Positions 36,920 through 45,691 of a stretch of 64,000 bases of DNA are shown in pieces. Within the stretch, counting starts at the first letter, position 1. Each line of letters opens with the position of its first letter. Source of the DNA: Paraburkholderia fynbosensis (GTDB lineage Bacteria; Pseudomonadota; Gammaproteobacteria; Burkholderiales; Burkholderiaceae); the NCBI RefSeq assembly GCF_902859935.1, contig NZ_CADIKI010000002.1:248001-312000 (forward strand), given 5' to 3'. The notes beneath the pieces were generated by a model. That model searched no databases. It was not told the origin of the DNA and saw only the letters and a list, made by a program, of their open reading frames with translations. The position numbers were made by a program, and so were the translations under genes.

Positions 36920-37485
36920 GCCTTTCCTGATTCGCTGTATGCCCGTGCGACGAGCACGCGGCCGTCGCCGTCACTGTCGAGGTCGAGCGAGAAGACGAGA
37001 TCCGGCACGCCGAGAAGACGCCCTGCGCGTTGCGGCCATTCGACGAGGCAGACCGCGCCGCTGTCGAAGTATTCGCGAAAGCCCGCGTCGGCCCATTCGG
37101 CCGGATCGGTGAATCTGTACAGATCGAAGTGATAGAGCGCGAGTTCCCCGAGTTCCCCGAGTTCGCCTTGTTCACCTTGCCGTGGTTCGAGCACGTAAGG
37201 TTCGACGAGCGTGTAAGTGGGACTGCGCACGCGGCCGGTGTGGCCGAGGCCGCGCAAGGTCGCGCGCACGAGCGTGGTCTTGCCCGCGCCAAGGTCGCCG
37301 ACGAGTTGCACCTGCAGTCCGTGGAACGCGTTGCCACGTCGGGCGATCGTTGCGCGCACGCTTTCGATCGCCTGCGCGAAGCGCTCGCCGAAGGCGAGCG
37401 TGGCGGCTTCGTCCGCGAGCGCGAAGACGCGTTCGAGCAGGACGGCGGCGGGCGGTTGAATCGCGTGATCGGAGTTGGCAGACAT
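36901..37485 (-). CDS. tsaE: tRNA t6A biosynthesis ATPase TsaE
   Basis: This small P-loop protein is needed with TsaB and TsaD for t6A37 of tRNA. The 194-residue frame includes an N-terminal region, Walker A GDLGAGKTT near residues 64-72, RSPTYTLVEPYV, and YHFDLYRFTDPAEWADAGF. Between the two last blocks a GEQGELGELGEL insertion, encoded by 9-bp DNA repeats (about 37140-37175), lengthens the usual loop. The gene is divergent from queG. Its end overlaps amiC, a common bacterial pairing. Confidence 0.92.
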   Translation of the reverse strand: MSANSDHAIQPPAAVLLERVFALADEAATLAFGERFAQAIESVRATIARRGNAFHGLQVQLVGDLGAGKTTLVRATLRGLGHTGRVRSPTYTLVEPYVLEPRQGEQGELGELGELALYHFDLYRFTDPAEWADAGFREYFDSGAVCLVEWPQRAGRLLGVPDLVFSLDLDSDGDGRVLVARAYSESGKACLERC

Positions 37486-37502
37486 TCTCGTAAAATGGCG
37501 TG

Positions 37503-38741
37503 ATGAACCGAAGTCCGGAGTCCCCTGTTTCCAGCACGCCCGCGTCCGTCGACGCCGCGCGTGCCGTGCGTCATTTCGATGAAGCGGCGCTGAATGCGCT
37601 CGCGCTGAACATCAAAAGCTGGGGCCGTGAATTGGGTTTCGGGGCGATCGGCATTAGCGACACCGACCTCTCCGCTGCTGAAGCGCCGCTTGCAGCGTGG
37701 CTGGAAGCGGGGTGCCACGGCGAGATGGATTATATGGCGAAACACGGGATGAAACGCGCGCGCCCGGCCGAGCTTGTGGCCGGCACGCGACGCGTGATTA
37801 CCGCGCGTATCGCCTATTTGCCTTTCGACACGCTGAGCGGCAACGCGAACCAGAGCACCACGCAGGAAGGGCCGCTCGCACGCGAGTGGCGCGCAGCGGA
37901 GCAGGCGCGGCTCGCGGACCCGTCGGCGGCGGTGGTGTCGATCTATGCGCGCGGGCGCGACTATCACAAGGTGATGCGTAACCGTCTGCAACATCTGGCC
38001 GAGAAAATCGAAGCCGAGATCGGCGGGTTCGGCTACCGTGTATTTACCGATTCGGCGCCGGTGCTGGAAGTAGAACTTGCGCAGAAGGCGGGCATCGGCT
38101 GGCGCGGCAAGCACACGCTGCTGTTGCAACGCGACGCCGGGTCGCTGTTTTTCCTAGGTGAAATCTATGTCGACGTGCCTTTGCCGACCGATGCCGAAAC
38201 CTTGCCCGAGATCGCGCCGGAAACGCCGGGCTCGCATTGCGGCAGTTGCACGCGCTGCATCGGCGCATGTCCGACCGGGGCGATCGTCGCGCCTTACAAG
38301 GTCGATGCGCGCCTGTGCATCTCGTATCTCACGATTGAACTCAAAGGCAGTATTCCCCTGGACATGCGGCCGCTGATCGGCAATCGTGTGTATGGCTGCG
38401 ACGATTGCCAGCTCGCGTGTCCATGGAACAAGTTCGCGCAGGCTGCGCCGGTCGCCGATTTCGATGTGCGGCATGGGCTCGATCGCGCGTCGCTGGTCGA
38501 GCTCTTCGCGTGGAGCGCGGACGAGTTCGATACGCGCATGCAGGGCAGCGCGATTCGCCGCATCGGCTACGAGAGCTGGCTGCGTAATCTCGCAGTGGGG
38601 ATGGGTAATGCGCTCAGAGCGTCTGCGGGAAGTTTGAATGGCGCGGCGCGCGAGGCGATCGTGCAGGCACTGCGGCAGCGCGCCGACGACCCTTCCGCCG
38701 TGGTGCGCGAGCATGTGGAGTGGGCGTTGGAAGCGGCGTAG
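37503..38741 (+). CDS. queG: Epoxyqueuosine reductase
   Basis: This cobalamin-dependent iron-sulfur enzyme performs the last step of queuosine synthesis on tRNA. It has 412 residues from the ATG at 37503. The two 4Fe-4S clusters are bound by CGSCTRCIGACPTGAI and by CDDCQLACPWNKFA. The N-terminal cobalamin-binding region includes GEMDYMAKH. A TAAAAT box at 37491-37496 ends only 6 bp before the ATG, so the transcript may be leaderless. A C-terminal HEAT-like helical part is present. Confidence 0.94.
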   Translation: MNRSPESPVSSTPASVDAARAVRHFDEAALNALALNIKSWGRELGFGAIGISDTDLSAAEAPLAAWLEAGCHGEMDYMAKHGMKRARPAELVAGTRRVITARIAYLPFDTLSGNANQSTTQEGPLAREWRAAEQARLADPSAAVVSIYARGRDYHKVMRNRLQHLAEKIEAEIGGFGYRVFTDSAPVLEVELAQKAGIGWRGKHTLLLQRDAGSLFFLGEIYVDVPLPTDAETLPEIAPETPGSHCGSCTRCIGACPTGAIVAPYKVDARLCISYLTIELKGSIPLDMRPLIGNRVYGCDDCQLACPWNKFAQAAPVADFDVRHGLDRASLVELFAWSADEFDTRMQGSAIRRIGYESWLRNLAVGMGNALRASAGSLNGAAREAIVQALRQRADDPSAVVREHVEWALEAA

Positions 38742-38882
38742 AGTAGCGGCAGTTCATTCAGCGAGATGTTTTTGTACGGCGCGGTTTGCGCATACGGTTC
38801 GCGTAGAGCGCCTGCCCATCCATGCAGGTTGCTACGTGGCCGTTGCAAGCCAGTGCGCCGCGTCTGTCAGGAGCAGGCAACC

Positions 38883-39353
38883 ATGTTCAACGCAGTGATC
38901 GATGCACCGTTCGGCAAGGTCGGCATTCGTGTCGAAGGCGAGGCCGTGCGCGAGATCGTCTATCTGTCGGATTCGGTGCAGAGCGTCACGCCCGACACGC
39001 CGTTGGCGCGGCAAGCGGTCGAGCAGATCGAACGATATTTCGAGCAGCCGTCCGCGCGGTTCGAGTTGCCGCTGGCGTCCGTCGGCACCGCGTTTCAGCG
39101 GCGGGTGTGGCAGGCGCTCTGCGAGATTCCGCCCGGCGTCGTGCTGACCTACGGACAGTTGGCGAGGCAGTTGGGCAGCGTGCCGCGCGCGGTCGGCCAG
39201 GCTTGCGGTGCGAATGACTTTCCGATTGTGATTCCGTGTCATCGCGTCGTGAGTTCGAGCGGTATCGGCGGCTTCGCGCATCACGCCGAAGAGGGCTTCT
39301 TTCGCAACGTCAAGCGCTGGCTGCTGGCGCATGAGGGCATTCCGTACGCATGA
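38883..39353 (+). CDS. ogt: Methylated-DNA--protein-cysteine methyltransferase
   Basis: This suicide repair protein removes methyl groups from O6-methylguanine. It has 156 residues, and the active-site PCHRV places the acceptor at Cys119. The segments TAFQRRVWQALCEIPPG and TYGQLARQLGSVPRAVGQA form the DNA-binding helix and arginine finger. The ATG at 38883 follows AGGAG. It has no Ada N-terminal domain, hence the Ogt type. Its stop overlaps the xerD start by 4 bp. Confidence 0.93.
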   Translation: MFNAVIDAPFGKVGIRVEGEAVREIVYLSDSVQSVTPDTPLARQAVEQIERYFEQPSARFELPLASVGTAFQRRVWQALCEIPPGVVLTYGQLARQLGSVPRAVGQACGANDFPIVIPCHRVVSSSGIGGFAHHAEEGFFRNVKRWLLAHEGIPYA

Positions 39354-40303
39354 GCGACATCACCGCAGACGGCGCGAGCGTCGTGTCACCTTCGTCCGCT
39401 TCATCGCCGGAGCTGCTCGCGAGCCTCGCGTCGATCGACGTGTTCTGCGACGCGCTGTGGCTCGAGCACGGGCTGTCGCGCAACACGCTCGAGGCGTACC
39501 GCCGCGACCTGCGGCTGTTCTCGGAATGGCTCGCGGCGAGCCGCAACATGTCGCTCGATACAGTCGGCGAAGCCGACCTCAACGCGTACAGCGCCGCGCG
39601 CCAGCACGACAAATCGACCTCGGCGAACCGGCGTCTCTCGGTGTTTCGCCGCTACTACGCGTGGGCGGTGCGCGAGCATCGCGCGACGGTCGATCCGACA
39701 CTGCGCATCCGTTCGGCGCAGCAGCCGCCGCGTTTTCCGTCGACGCTCACCGAAGCGCAAGTCGAAGCTTTGCTCGGCGGGCCCGACATCGCCACCGCAC
39801 TGGGCTTGCGCGATCGCACGATGCTGGAGCTGATGTACGCGAGCGGTTTGCGCGTTACCGAACTCGTCACGCTGAAGACGGTGGAAGTGGGACTGAACGA
39901 AGGTGTGGTGCGCGTGATGGGCAAGGGCTCGAAGGAGCGCCTGATTCCGTTCGGTGAAGAGGCGCATGGATGGATCGAGCGTTATCTGCGCGAGGCGCGC
40001 CCTGCGCTGCTCGGCGCGCGCGCCACCGATGCGCTGTTCGTCACGAGCCGTGCCGAAGGCATGACGCGCCAGCAGTTCTGGAACATCATCAAACGCCACG
40101 CGGCGGCGGCCGATGTGCACGCGCCGTTGTCGCCGCACACGTTGCGGCACGCGTTCGCGACGCACCTGCTCAATCACGGCGCCGACCTGCGCGTCGTGCA
40201 ACTGCTGCTCGGCCATACCGATATCTCGACTACGCAGATCTATACCCACGTGGCCCGCGAACGGCTGAAGTCGCTGCATGCGCAGCATCATCCGCGAGGA
40301 TGA
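39350..40303 (+). CDS. xerD: Site-specific tyrosine recombinase XerD
   Basis: This 317-residue recombinase resolves chromosome dimers at dif together with XerC. The catalytic residues Arg168, Lys192, His263, Arg266, His289 and Tyr298 are all present in SGLRVTEL, GKGSKERLIP, HTLRHAFATHLLNHGADLR and LLGHTDISTTQIYTHV. The N-terminal core-binding domain starts LWLEHGLSRNTLEAYRRDL. It is chromosomal and coupled by ATGA to ogt, so it is not an island integrase. Confidence 0.94.
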   Translation: MSDITADGASVVSPSSASSPELLASLASIDVFCDALWLEHGLSRNTLEAYRRDLRLFSEWLAASRNMSLDTVGEADLNAYSAARQHDKSTSANRRLSVFRRYYAWAVREHRATVDPTLRIRSAQQPPRFPSTLTEAQVEALLGGPDIATALGLRDRTMLELMYASGLRVTELVTLKTVEVGLNEGVVRVMGKGSKERLIPFGEEAHGWIERYLREARPALLGARATDALFVTSRAEGMTRQQFWNIIKRHAAAADVHAPLSPHTLRHAFATHLLNHGADLRVVQLLLGHTDISTTQIYTHVARERLKSLHAQHHPRG

Positions 40304-40349
40304 GGCGCGCTTGCGTTGCGCGCGCGCGGCGCATGCCGTTGCGCCTGCT

Positions 40350-41909
40350 TCAGACGAATTCGCGCAGCCGGTGTTTGAGGATCTTGCCGGTCGAAGCGGC
40401 CGGCAGCGCGGCGAGCACTTTCAATTCGGCAGGCCGCTTGTACGGCGCGAGACGCTCCCCGCACCACGCGATCAAGTCGGCGGGCGTCACGCTCGCGCCC
40501 GCCGTCAATTCGACGAACGCGATCACTTCCTCGTTGCCCTCGACCGCCCGTCCGATCACCGCCGACTGCACGACTTGCGGATGCGCATTCAACACATGCT
40601 CGACCTCGGCCGGATAGACGTTGAACCCCGAGCGGATGATCAACTCCTTGCTGCGCCCGACGATATGCAGCGCGCCGTCCGTGTCCTGGCGCGCGAGATC
40701 GCCGGTCTTGAGCCAGCCGTCCGCGGTCACGGCCGCGCGGGTTTGCTCCGGACTGCGGTAGTAGCCGAGCATCACGTTCGGCCCGCGCACCCATAGCTCG
40801 CCGATTTCTCCCGGCGCCGCGTCGGCACCGTCGAGTCCGACGAACTTCACCTCGACGCCCGGAATGACCTCGCCGACCGAGCAGTCGCTGCGTGGCGCGT
40901 CGAGCATCGTGTGCGATACCGTGGGGCTGCTCTCGGTCATGCCGTAGCCGTTGTGCAGCGGCAGACCGTAGACGGCTTCGACCTGTGCCTTGAGCGCGGC
41001 GTCGAGCGGCGAGCCCCCCGAGTAGGCAAAGCGCAGGTGCGGCGCGGACCACGGAAGGCGGCGCGTCTGCAGATGTTCGAGCAGTTTGGCGTGCATGGCC
41101 GGCACGCCCTGGAAGATCGACACGCGTTCGTCGGCGAGGGCGCGGCGCACGGCTTCCGGCGCGAAGCGCGGCGCGAGCCGCAAGGTCGCGCCGGCGTGCA
41201 GGCTGCCCAGGCACACCGACGCGAAGCCGTACACGTGCGAGATCGGCAGCACGGCATAGACGACGTCGCCGGGACCGACCTTGCGCAGGCGGCTCGACAC
41301 CGCGGCGATGTACAGCAGGTTGCGATGCGACAGCATCACGCCTTTTGGCGCGCCGGTGGTGCCGGTGGTGTAAATCAGCGCGGCGCATTGGCGGTGGTTG
41401 GCGGCTTCGACCGGTTCGGCTAGCGCCGCGCTGTCCACGGTGTACGCCCACGCGCCGATGTCCGGCGTGATGGCCGGCGCTGGCGTCGCCTGGTGGCGCA
41501 GCGCGTGCTGTTGGGCATCACCGGATTCCACCGCGTACGCGACCACGCGAGGTTGTGCGTGCGCGCGGATCGCGTCGAGTTCGGCTGCGGACAGGCGGGC
41601 GTTCGACACCAGCGCCCACGCGTCGAGCCGCGCGGTCGCGAACAGCAGCACGATCTGCGCGATGCTGTTTTCCGCGACGATCATCACGCGGTCGCCGCCG
41701 CGCACGCCCCATGCGCGCAGCAGGGCCGTGACGGCGTCGACGGCTTGCAGCAGTTGCGCGCTGGTCAACTGGCGCGCGTCCTCGATCAAGGCGATGTGCT
41801 GCGGATCGCGCGCGGCGGCGAGCGCCGGAATCTCGGCGATGCGCGCCGGCAGCGCGGCGAGCAGGGCGGGGATGTCGATTGTGGAACGGCTGGATGAGTC
41901 GAGATTCAA
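40350..41909 (-). CDS. Acyl-CoA synthetase (ANL superfamily)
   Basis: This 519-residue adenylate-forming enzyme activates a carboxylic acid to its CoA thioester. The AMP-binding motif is IYTTGTTGAPKGVMLSHRNL, with core motifs GYGMTESSP, GWLKTGDLA and the C-terminal catalytic Lys in PAASTGKILKHRLRE. The substrate cannot be told from the sequence. The start is most likely TTG at 41909, because AGGAGAC lies 5-11 bp upstream and no ATG occurs until about residue 75. The 5' leader is formed by REP-like repeats. Confidence 0.88.
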   Translation of the reverse strand: MNLDSSSRSTIDIPALLAALPARIAEIPALAAARDPQHIALIEDARQLTSAQLLQAVDAVTALLRAWGVRGGDRVMIVAENSIAQIVLLFATARLDAWALVSNARLSAAELDAIRAHAQPRVVAYAVESGDAQQHALRHQATPAPAITPDIGAWAYTVDSAALAEPVEAANHRQCAALIYTTGTTGAPKGVMLSHRNLLYIAAVSSRLRKVGPGDVVYAVLPISHVYGFASVCLGSLHAGATLRLAPRFAPEAVRRALADERVSIFQGVPAMHAKLLEHLQTRRLPWSAPHLRFAYSGGSPLDAALKAQVEAVYGLPLHNGYGMTESSPTVSHTMLDAPRSDCSVGEVIPGVEVKFVGLDGADAAPGEIGELWVRGPNVMLGYYRSPEQTRAAVTADGWLKTGDLARQDTDGALHIVGRSKELIIRSGFNVYPAEVEHVLNAHPQVVQSAVIGRAVEGNEEVIAFVELTAGASVTPADLIAWCGERLAPYKRPAELKVLAALPAASTGKILKHRLREFV

Positions 41910-41922
41910 CGTTGTCTCCTGT

Positions 41923-42046
41923 GTCGATCGGAGTTAGCGCTTTAGCGCTTACTCCGATCCCATGCCAACGGCGGTCGACCGGAGTTAGCGCTTTGGCGCT
42001 TACTCCGATCCCATGCCAACGGCCGCCGATCGGACCTGGCGCTTTT
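41923..42046. repeat. Array of REP-like palindromes upstream of the acyl-CoA synthetase gene
   Basis: Two nearly identical 42-bp elements, 41923-41964 and 41974-42015 (51-bp period), read GTCGATCGGAGTTAGCGC, TTTAGCGCTT, ACTCCGATCCCATG. A third, truncated copy starts at about 42025 (GATCGGACCTGGCGCTTTT). Each can fold CGGAGT/ACTCCG with an inner AGCGC/GCGCT stem. The first copy abuts the GGAGAC ribosome site of the minus-strand gene, just as at 14024-14065. Confidence 0.87.
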
Positions 42047-42133
42047 CCGAACGATCGTGCCACACCCGCATGGACCGCACAATCGGCCGTTCGGCAAATA
42101 GCCGATGTGCAAACTCGCCATTACAATGCGCCG

Positions 42134-42625
42134 ATGAGCAAATCCAGACACGTTTCCGAAACGCCGGCCACGCAGTTTTTGCGCCGCCATGGCGTCATGT
42201 TCGGCGAGCATCCTTACGATTACGTCGAGCACGGCGGCACCGGCGAGTCGGCGCGCCAGCTCGGCGTGGACGAGCATCATGTCGTGAAGACCCTCGTGAT
42301 GGAAGACGAACACGCGAAGCCGCTGATCGTGCTAATGCACGGCGACCGCACCGTCAGCACCAAAAACCTCGCCCGGCAGATCGGTGCAAAGCGCGTCGAG
42401 CCCTGCAAGCCCGAGGTGGCGAACCGGCATTCCGGCTATCTGATCGGCGGCACGTCGCCGTTCGGTACGCGCAAGCAGATGCCGGTCTACGTGGAGTCGA
42501 GCATTCTCGAAATGGACAGGATCTGGCTGAACGGCGGCCGGCGCGGCTTTCTGGTCAGCATCGAACCGACGGTGCTGACCGATCTGCTGGCGGCGAAGGC
42601 GGTGCAGTGCGCGAGCGTCGATTGA
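42134..42625 (+). CDS. ybaK: Cys-tRNA(Pro)/Cys-tRNA deacylase YbaK
   Basis: This 163-residue trans-editing factor hydrolyses Cys-tRNA(Pro). The fold matches the YbaK/ProX family: TPATQFLRRHGVMF, VVKTLVMED, STKNLARQIGAKRV, GGTSPFGTRKQMPVYVE and an ending VLTDLLAAK. The ATG at 42134 lies 6 bp after a TACAAT box (42122-42127), which hints at a leaderless transcript. The open frame extends upstream through the REP-like repeats but without coding character. Confidence 0.92.
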   Translation: MSKSRHVSETPATQFLRRHGVMFGEHPYDYVEHGGTGESARQLGVDEHHVVKTLVMEDEHAKPLIVLMHGDRTVSTKNLARQIGAKRVEPCKPEVANRHSGYLIGGTSPFGTRKQMPVYVESSILEMDRIWLNGGRRGFLVSIEPTVLTDLLAAKAVQCASVD

Positions 42626-42750
42626 CGTTTGCGCGAATGTTTTCCGTGCGGCCGCGTTCGGTAGAATGTGCGCCGCTTTGTTCCGAGTTGCGTTCCCTGT
42701 TGCGGTTGGAGTATCAAGTTTCAGACCGCTGATCCTTATAAGAGTCCCAG

Positions 42751-43386
42751 ATGCAAAACCTGATCGTTGCTGTCGTTGCCTATCTGATCGGTTCGGTGTC
42801 GTTCGCCGTGATCGTGAGCGCCGCAATGGGCCTCGACGACCCGCGCTCATACGGCTCAGGCAACCCCGGCGCCACCAACGTGCTGCGCAGCGGCAGCAAG
42901 AAGGCGGCGATTCTCACGCTGATCGGCGATGCTTTCAAGGGCTGGCTCCCGGTGTGGTTCGTCGTGCACTTCGGCGCGCGCTACGGGCTGGACGAGACGT
43001 CGGTGGCGATTGCGTCGGTCGCGGTGTTTCTCGGCCACCTGTATCCGGTGTTCTTCCGCTTCAAGGGTGGCAAGGGCGTGGCGACCGCAGCGGGCGTGCT
43101 GCTCGCGATCAATCCGACGCTCGGCATCGCGACCCTGCTGACGTGGCTGATCGTTGCGTTCTTTACGCGTTATTCCTCGCTGGCGGCGCTGGCCGCTGCG
43201 GTGTTCGCGCCGCTTTTTTACGCGTTTCTGTTCGGGCCGCGCGTGATCGCGCTGGCGATCGTCGTGATGAGTTCGCTGCTGGTGTGGCGCCATCGCGGCA
43301 ACATCGCCAAGCTGATGCGTGGGCAGGAAAGCCGCATCGGGGATAAGAAGAAGGCGGCTACGCCGGCGGCGGGTAACGACCTTTGA
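42751..43386 (+). CDS. plsY: Glycerol-3-phosphate acyltransferase PlsY
   Basis: This integral-membrane enzyme transfers the acyl group from acyl-phosphate to glycerol 3-phosphate, the first step of phospholipid synthesis. It has 211 residues. Signatures are [36 protein letters not shown] and the C-terminal [14 protein letters not shown]. About five to six membrane segments are visible. The ATG at 42751 is preceded by a promoter-like TAGAAT at 42661-42666. Confidence 0.94.
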   Translation: MQNLIVAVVAYLIGSVSFAVIVSAAMGLDDPRSYGSGNPGATNVLRSGSKKAAILTLIGDAFKGWLPVWFVVHFGARYGLDETSVAIASVAVFLGHLYPVFFRFKGGKGVATAAGVLLAINPTLGIATLLTWLIVAFFTRYSSLAALAAAVFAPLFYAFLFGPRVIALAIVVMSSLLVWRHRGNIAKLMRGQESRIGDKKKAATPAAGNDL

Positions 43387-43730
43387 GGATGGATGGGGCG
43401 TGCATGCCACACGAGTGGCGCTTCGATTGATCGCGCAAGCCGTCTCATCTGGACTGCCCGCAGACCGGCCGTTGCTGCTGCCCGGGCGGTGTGGCGGCGA
43501 TACGGGACTTCATTCGGGTTGCTCGCTGACTCCGCCCAGGCCGTGCGCTGCGACTGCGAAACCCGGCGCGGCCGGCTAGCCGGCAACTTACGAGTACGTG
43601 TTGGGCGGCGCACTGGTAAGGCGACCCCGGTGTGGAAGGCTCGCAAGCCCTGCGCGGGGGCACGCCTCGCGCTTGCCCGTTGCCCATGATCCGTTCTCCT
43701 CCCTGGGGACATAGCCGCGCCCCCTGAGCC
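43387..43730 (-). other. 344-bp gap with a doubtful small ORF and a perfect palindrome
   Basis: This very GC-rich gap lies between plsY and yajQ. On the minus strand an 80-codon frame (43687-43445, starting MGNGQARGVPP) has an ideal GGGAGGAGAACG site before its ATG, but its composition (Arg, Ser, Pro, Gln) is like a shadow frame. Inside it is a perfect 14-bp palindrome GCCGGCTAGCCGGC (43571-43584). It may be a structured RNA, a remnant of an element, or a small protein gene. I cannot decide. Confidence 0.35.
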
Positions 43731-44216
43731 TCAGTCCCGGAAGTTATTGAAGTCGAGTGGCGTATCGGTCACGTCCTTGCGCAGCATCGCAATCACGCTT
43801 TGCAGATCGTCGCGCTTGCCGCCGGTGATGCGCACCGCGTCGCCCTGAATGCTCGCCTGGACCTTGATCTTGCTGTCCTTCACGAGACGCACGATTTTCT
43901 TCGACAGATCGCCCGACACACCCTTCTTGATCTTGATGACCTGCTTGACCTTGTCGCCGCCGATCTTCTCGATCTTGCCGTAGTCGAGAAAGCGCACGTC
44001 CACGTTGCGCTTGGCCATTTTCGACAGCAGCACGTCCTTCACCTGGCCGAGCTTGAAGTCGTCGTCGGCATAGGCGGTGATTTCGTTTTCCTTATGTTCG
44101 ACGCGCGCGTCCGACCCTTTGAAGTCGAAGCGCGTGGAAATTTCCTTGTTGGACTGTTCGATCGCGTTCTTGACTTCGATCATGTTCGCTTCGCAGACGA
44201 CGTCAAACGATGGCAT
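43731..44216 (-). CDS. yajQ: YajQ family nucleotide-binding protein
   Basis: This 161-residue protein has two ferredoxin-like repeats. YajQ proteins bind nucleic acid or cyclic di-GMP in some species. The family start [21 protein letters not shown] and the motifs [23 protein letters not shown] and [21 protein letters not shown] are intact. The ATG at 44216 is used; the frame extends 24 residues upstream without family similarity. It is divergent from murB. Confidence 0.94.
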   Translation of the reverse strand: MPSFDVVCEANMIEVKNAIEQSNKEISTRFDFKGSDARVEHKENEITAYADDDFKLGQVKDVLLSKMAKRNVDVRFLDYGKIEKIGGDKVKQVIKIKKGVSGDLSKKIVRLVKDSKIKVQASIQGDAVRITGGKRDDLQSVIAMLRKDVTDTPLDFNNFRD

Positions 44217-44279
44217 TGCATTCTCCCAATAGTGCTGCGGTGCGTGACGCGGCCGGTCGGCTGCGCACGGGGCACTCGC

Positions 44280-44285
44280 TATAAT
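44280..44285 (+). promoter_or_regulatory. -10 box of the murB promoter
   Basis: A consensus TATAAT is seen 117 bp before murB, in the divergent yajQ-murB gap. The -35 region is poor (TCGGCT at 17 bp), so the promoter may depend on the -10. Confidence 0.4.
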
Positions 44286-44401
44286 CACGAACCGGACGTC
44301 ATTTTACCGACGCCACTCCCTTTTGCCCAAGGCCGCCGCGCATTGTCGCGCGGCCGGGGCGCGATCTGGTCTCTTTCGCTGCTTCATTCTCCTCGATTCC
44401 G

Positions 44402-45454
44402 ATGTCCCACTCCGATTCCGCCGCGTTCATTGCCGGCTATCCGCTGAAGGCGCACAACACCTTTGGTTTCGATGTCCGCGCGCAGTTTGCATGCCGCATC
44501 GAGCGCGAAGCGCAATTGATGGCCGCGGTGCGCGACGCCCGCGCGGCGGGACTGCCGCGCCTCGTGCTGGGCGGCGGCAGCAACGTCGTGCTGACCGGCG
44601 ACTTCCCCGGCCTGGTGCTGCTGGTGGCATTGCGGGGCCGCCGCCTCGTGCGCGAGGACGATGACGCATGGTACGTTGAGGCGGCCGGCGGCGAACCGTG
44701 GCACGAGTTCGTCGCATGGACTTTGTCGCAGGGATTGCCGGGGCTGGAGAATCTCGCTTTGATTCCTGGCACGGTCGGCGCGGCGCCGATTCAGAATATC
44801 GGCGCCTATGGATTGGAAATGTGCGAGCGGTTCGCCTCGCTGCGGGCCGTGGAGCTGGCCACGGGCGACGTCGTCGAGTTCGACGCCGAGGCCTGTGGGT
44901 TCGGCTATCGCGACAGCTTCTTCAAGCGGGCAGGGCGTGACCGGTTCGTGATCACGTCGGTGACGTTCCGCTTGCCGAAGGTCTGGCAGCCGCGCGCCGG
45001 TTACGCGGATCTGGCGCGTGAGTTGGCCGCGGGCTCTGACCGTGCCACGGGCGGTGACAGGCCGCCGACCGCGCGCGCCATCTTCGATGCGGTGGTGGCG
45101 GTGCGGCGCGCGAAGCTGCCCGATCCGCTGGAACTCGGCAACGCCGGGAGTTTCTTCAAGAATCCGGTGGTCGACGCGGCGCAGTTCGACGCGTTGAAGA
45201 GCCGGCAGCCGGATGTCGTGTCCTATCTTCAGGCGGATGGGCGGGTGAAGCTCGCGGCGGGCTGGTTGATCGACCGATGCGGCTGGAAAGGCCGTGCGAT
45301 GGGCGCGGCGGCCGTGCATGAGCGGCAGGCGTTGGTGCTCGTGAATCGTGGCGGCGCGAGCGGTGCGGACGTGTTGGCGCTTGCCGATGCGATTCAGCGG
45401 GACGTGCTGGAGCGATTCGGTGTGGAGTTGGAAGCGGAGCCGGTTTGTTTGTGA
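44402..45454 (+). CDS. murB: UDP-N-acetylenolpyruvoylglucosamine reductase
   Basis: This FAD enzyme makes UDP-MurNAc, the second committed step of peptidoglycan synthesis. It has 350 residues of the E. coli-like type I. FAD-binding [42 protein letters not shown] and the catalytic-Ser motif [12 protein letters not shown] are all present. A bidirectional terminator follows 122 bp downstream. Confidence 0.94.
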   Translation: MSHSDSAAFIAGYPLKAHNTFGFDVRAQFACRIEREAQLMAAVRDARAAGLPRLVLGGGSNVVLTGDFPGLVLLVALRGRRLVREDDDAWYVEAAGGEPWHEFVAWTLSQGLPGLENLALIPGTVGAAPIQNIGAYGLEMCERFASLRAVELATGDVVEFDAEACGFGYRDSFFKRAGRDRFVITSVTFRLPKVWQPRAGYADLARELAAGSDRATGGDRPPTARAIFDAVVAVRRAKLPDPLELGNAGSFFKNPVVDAAQFDALKSRQPDVVSYLQADGRVKLAAGWLIDRCGWKGRAMGAAAVHERQALVLVNRGGASGADVLALADAIQRDVLERFGVELEAEPVCL

Positions 45455-45575
45455 CGCGGCGGGCGCGGGTGCGGCCGACTGAGTTTGAGGCGCCGAAGTC
45501 TTGCTGCCAGCGCTCTCAGAAGTGGTTCGACGCTGCGCTGGGCGCGTTGTGACTGGTTAGGCGGAACGCTGAATG

Positions 45576-45611
45576 AAAAAAGCGCCGGGAGTTCTCTCCC
45601 GGCGCTTTTTT
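45576..45611. terminator. Bidirectional terminator between murB and argG
   Basis: AAAAAAGCGCCGGGAG, a short loop, then the complement ending CTCCCGGCGCTTTTTT form a strong 16-bp-class stem. A-run and T-run flanks let it work for both convergent genes. Confidence 0.92.
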
Positions 45612-45691
45612 ATCGTCTGCGTTTGGATCAGGCCTCGCCTTCAGCGCTTGACTTCGCTCGCGCGAAATTAGCCTTCACCGAACGCCCACCC

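Noticed and set aside
39350..40303. XerD as a phage or island integrase
   Set aside because: Sequence length, all catalytic residues and coupling to ogt fit the chromosomal XerD, and it lies 19 kb from the island.
41879..42133. Long N-terminal extension of the YbaK frame through the repeats
   Set aside because: It only translates the REP-like repeats (repeated GVSALALTPIPCQ), which is not conserved coding sequence.
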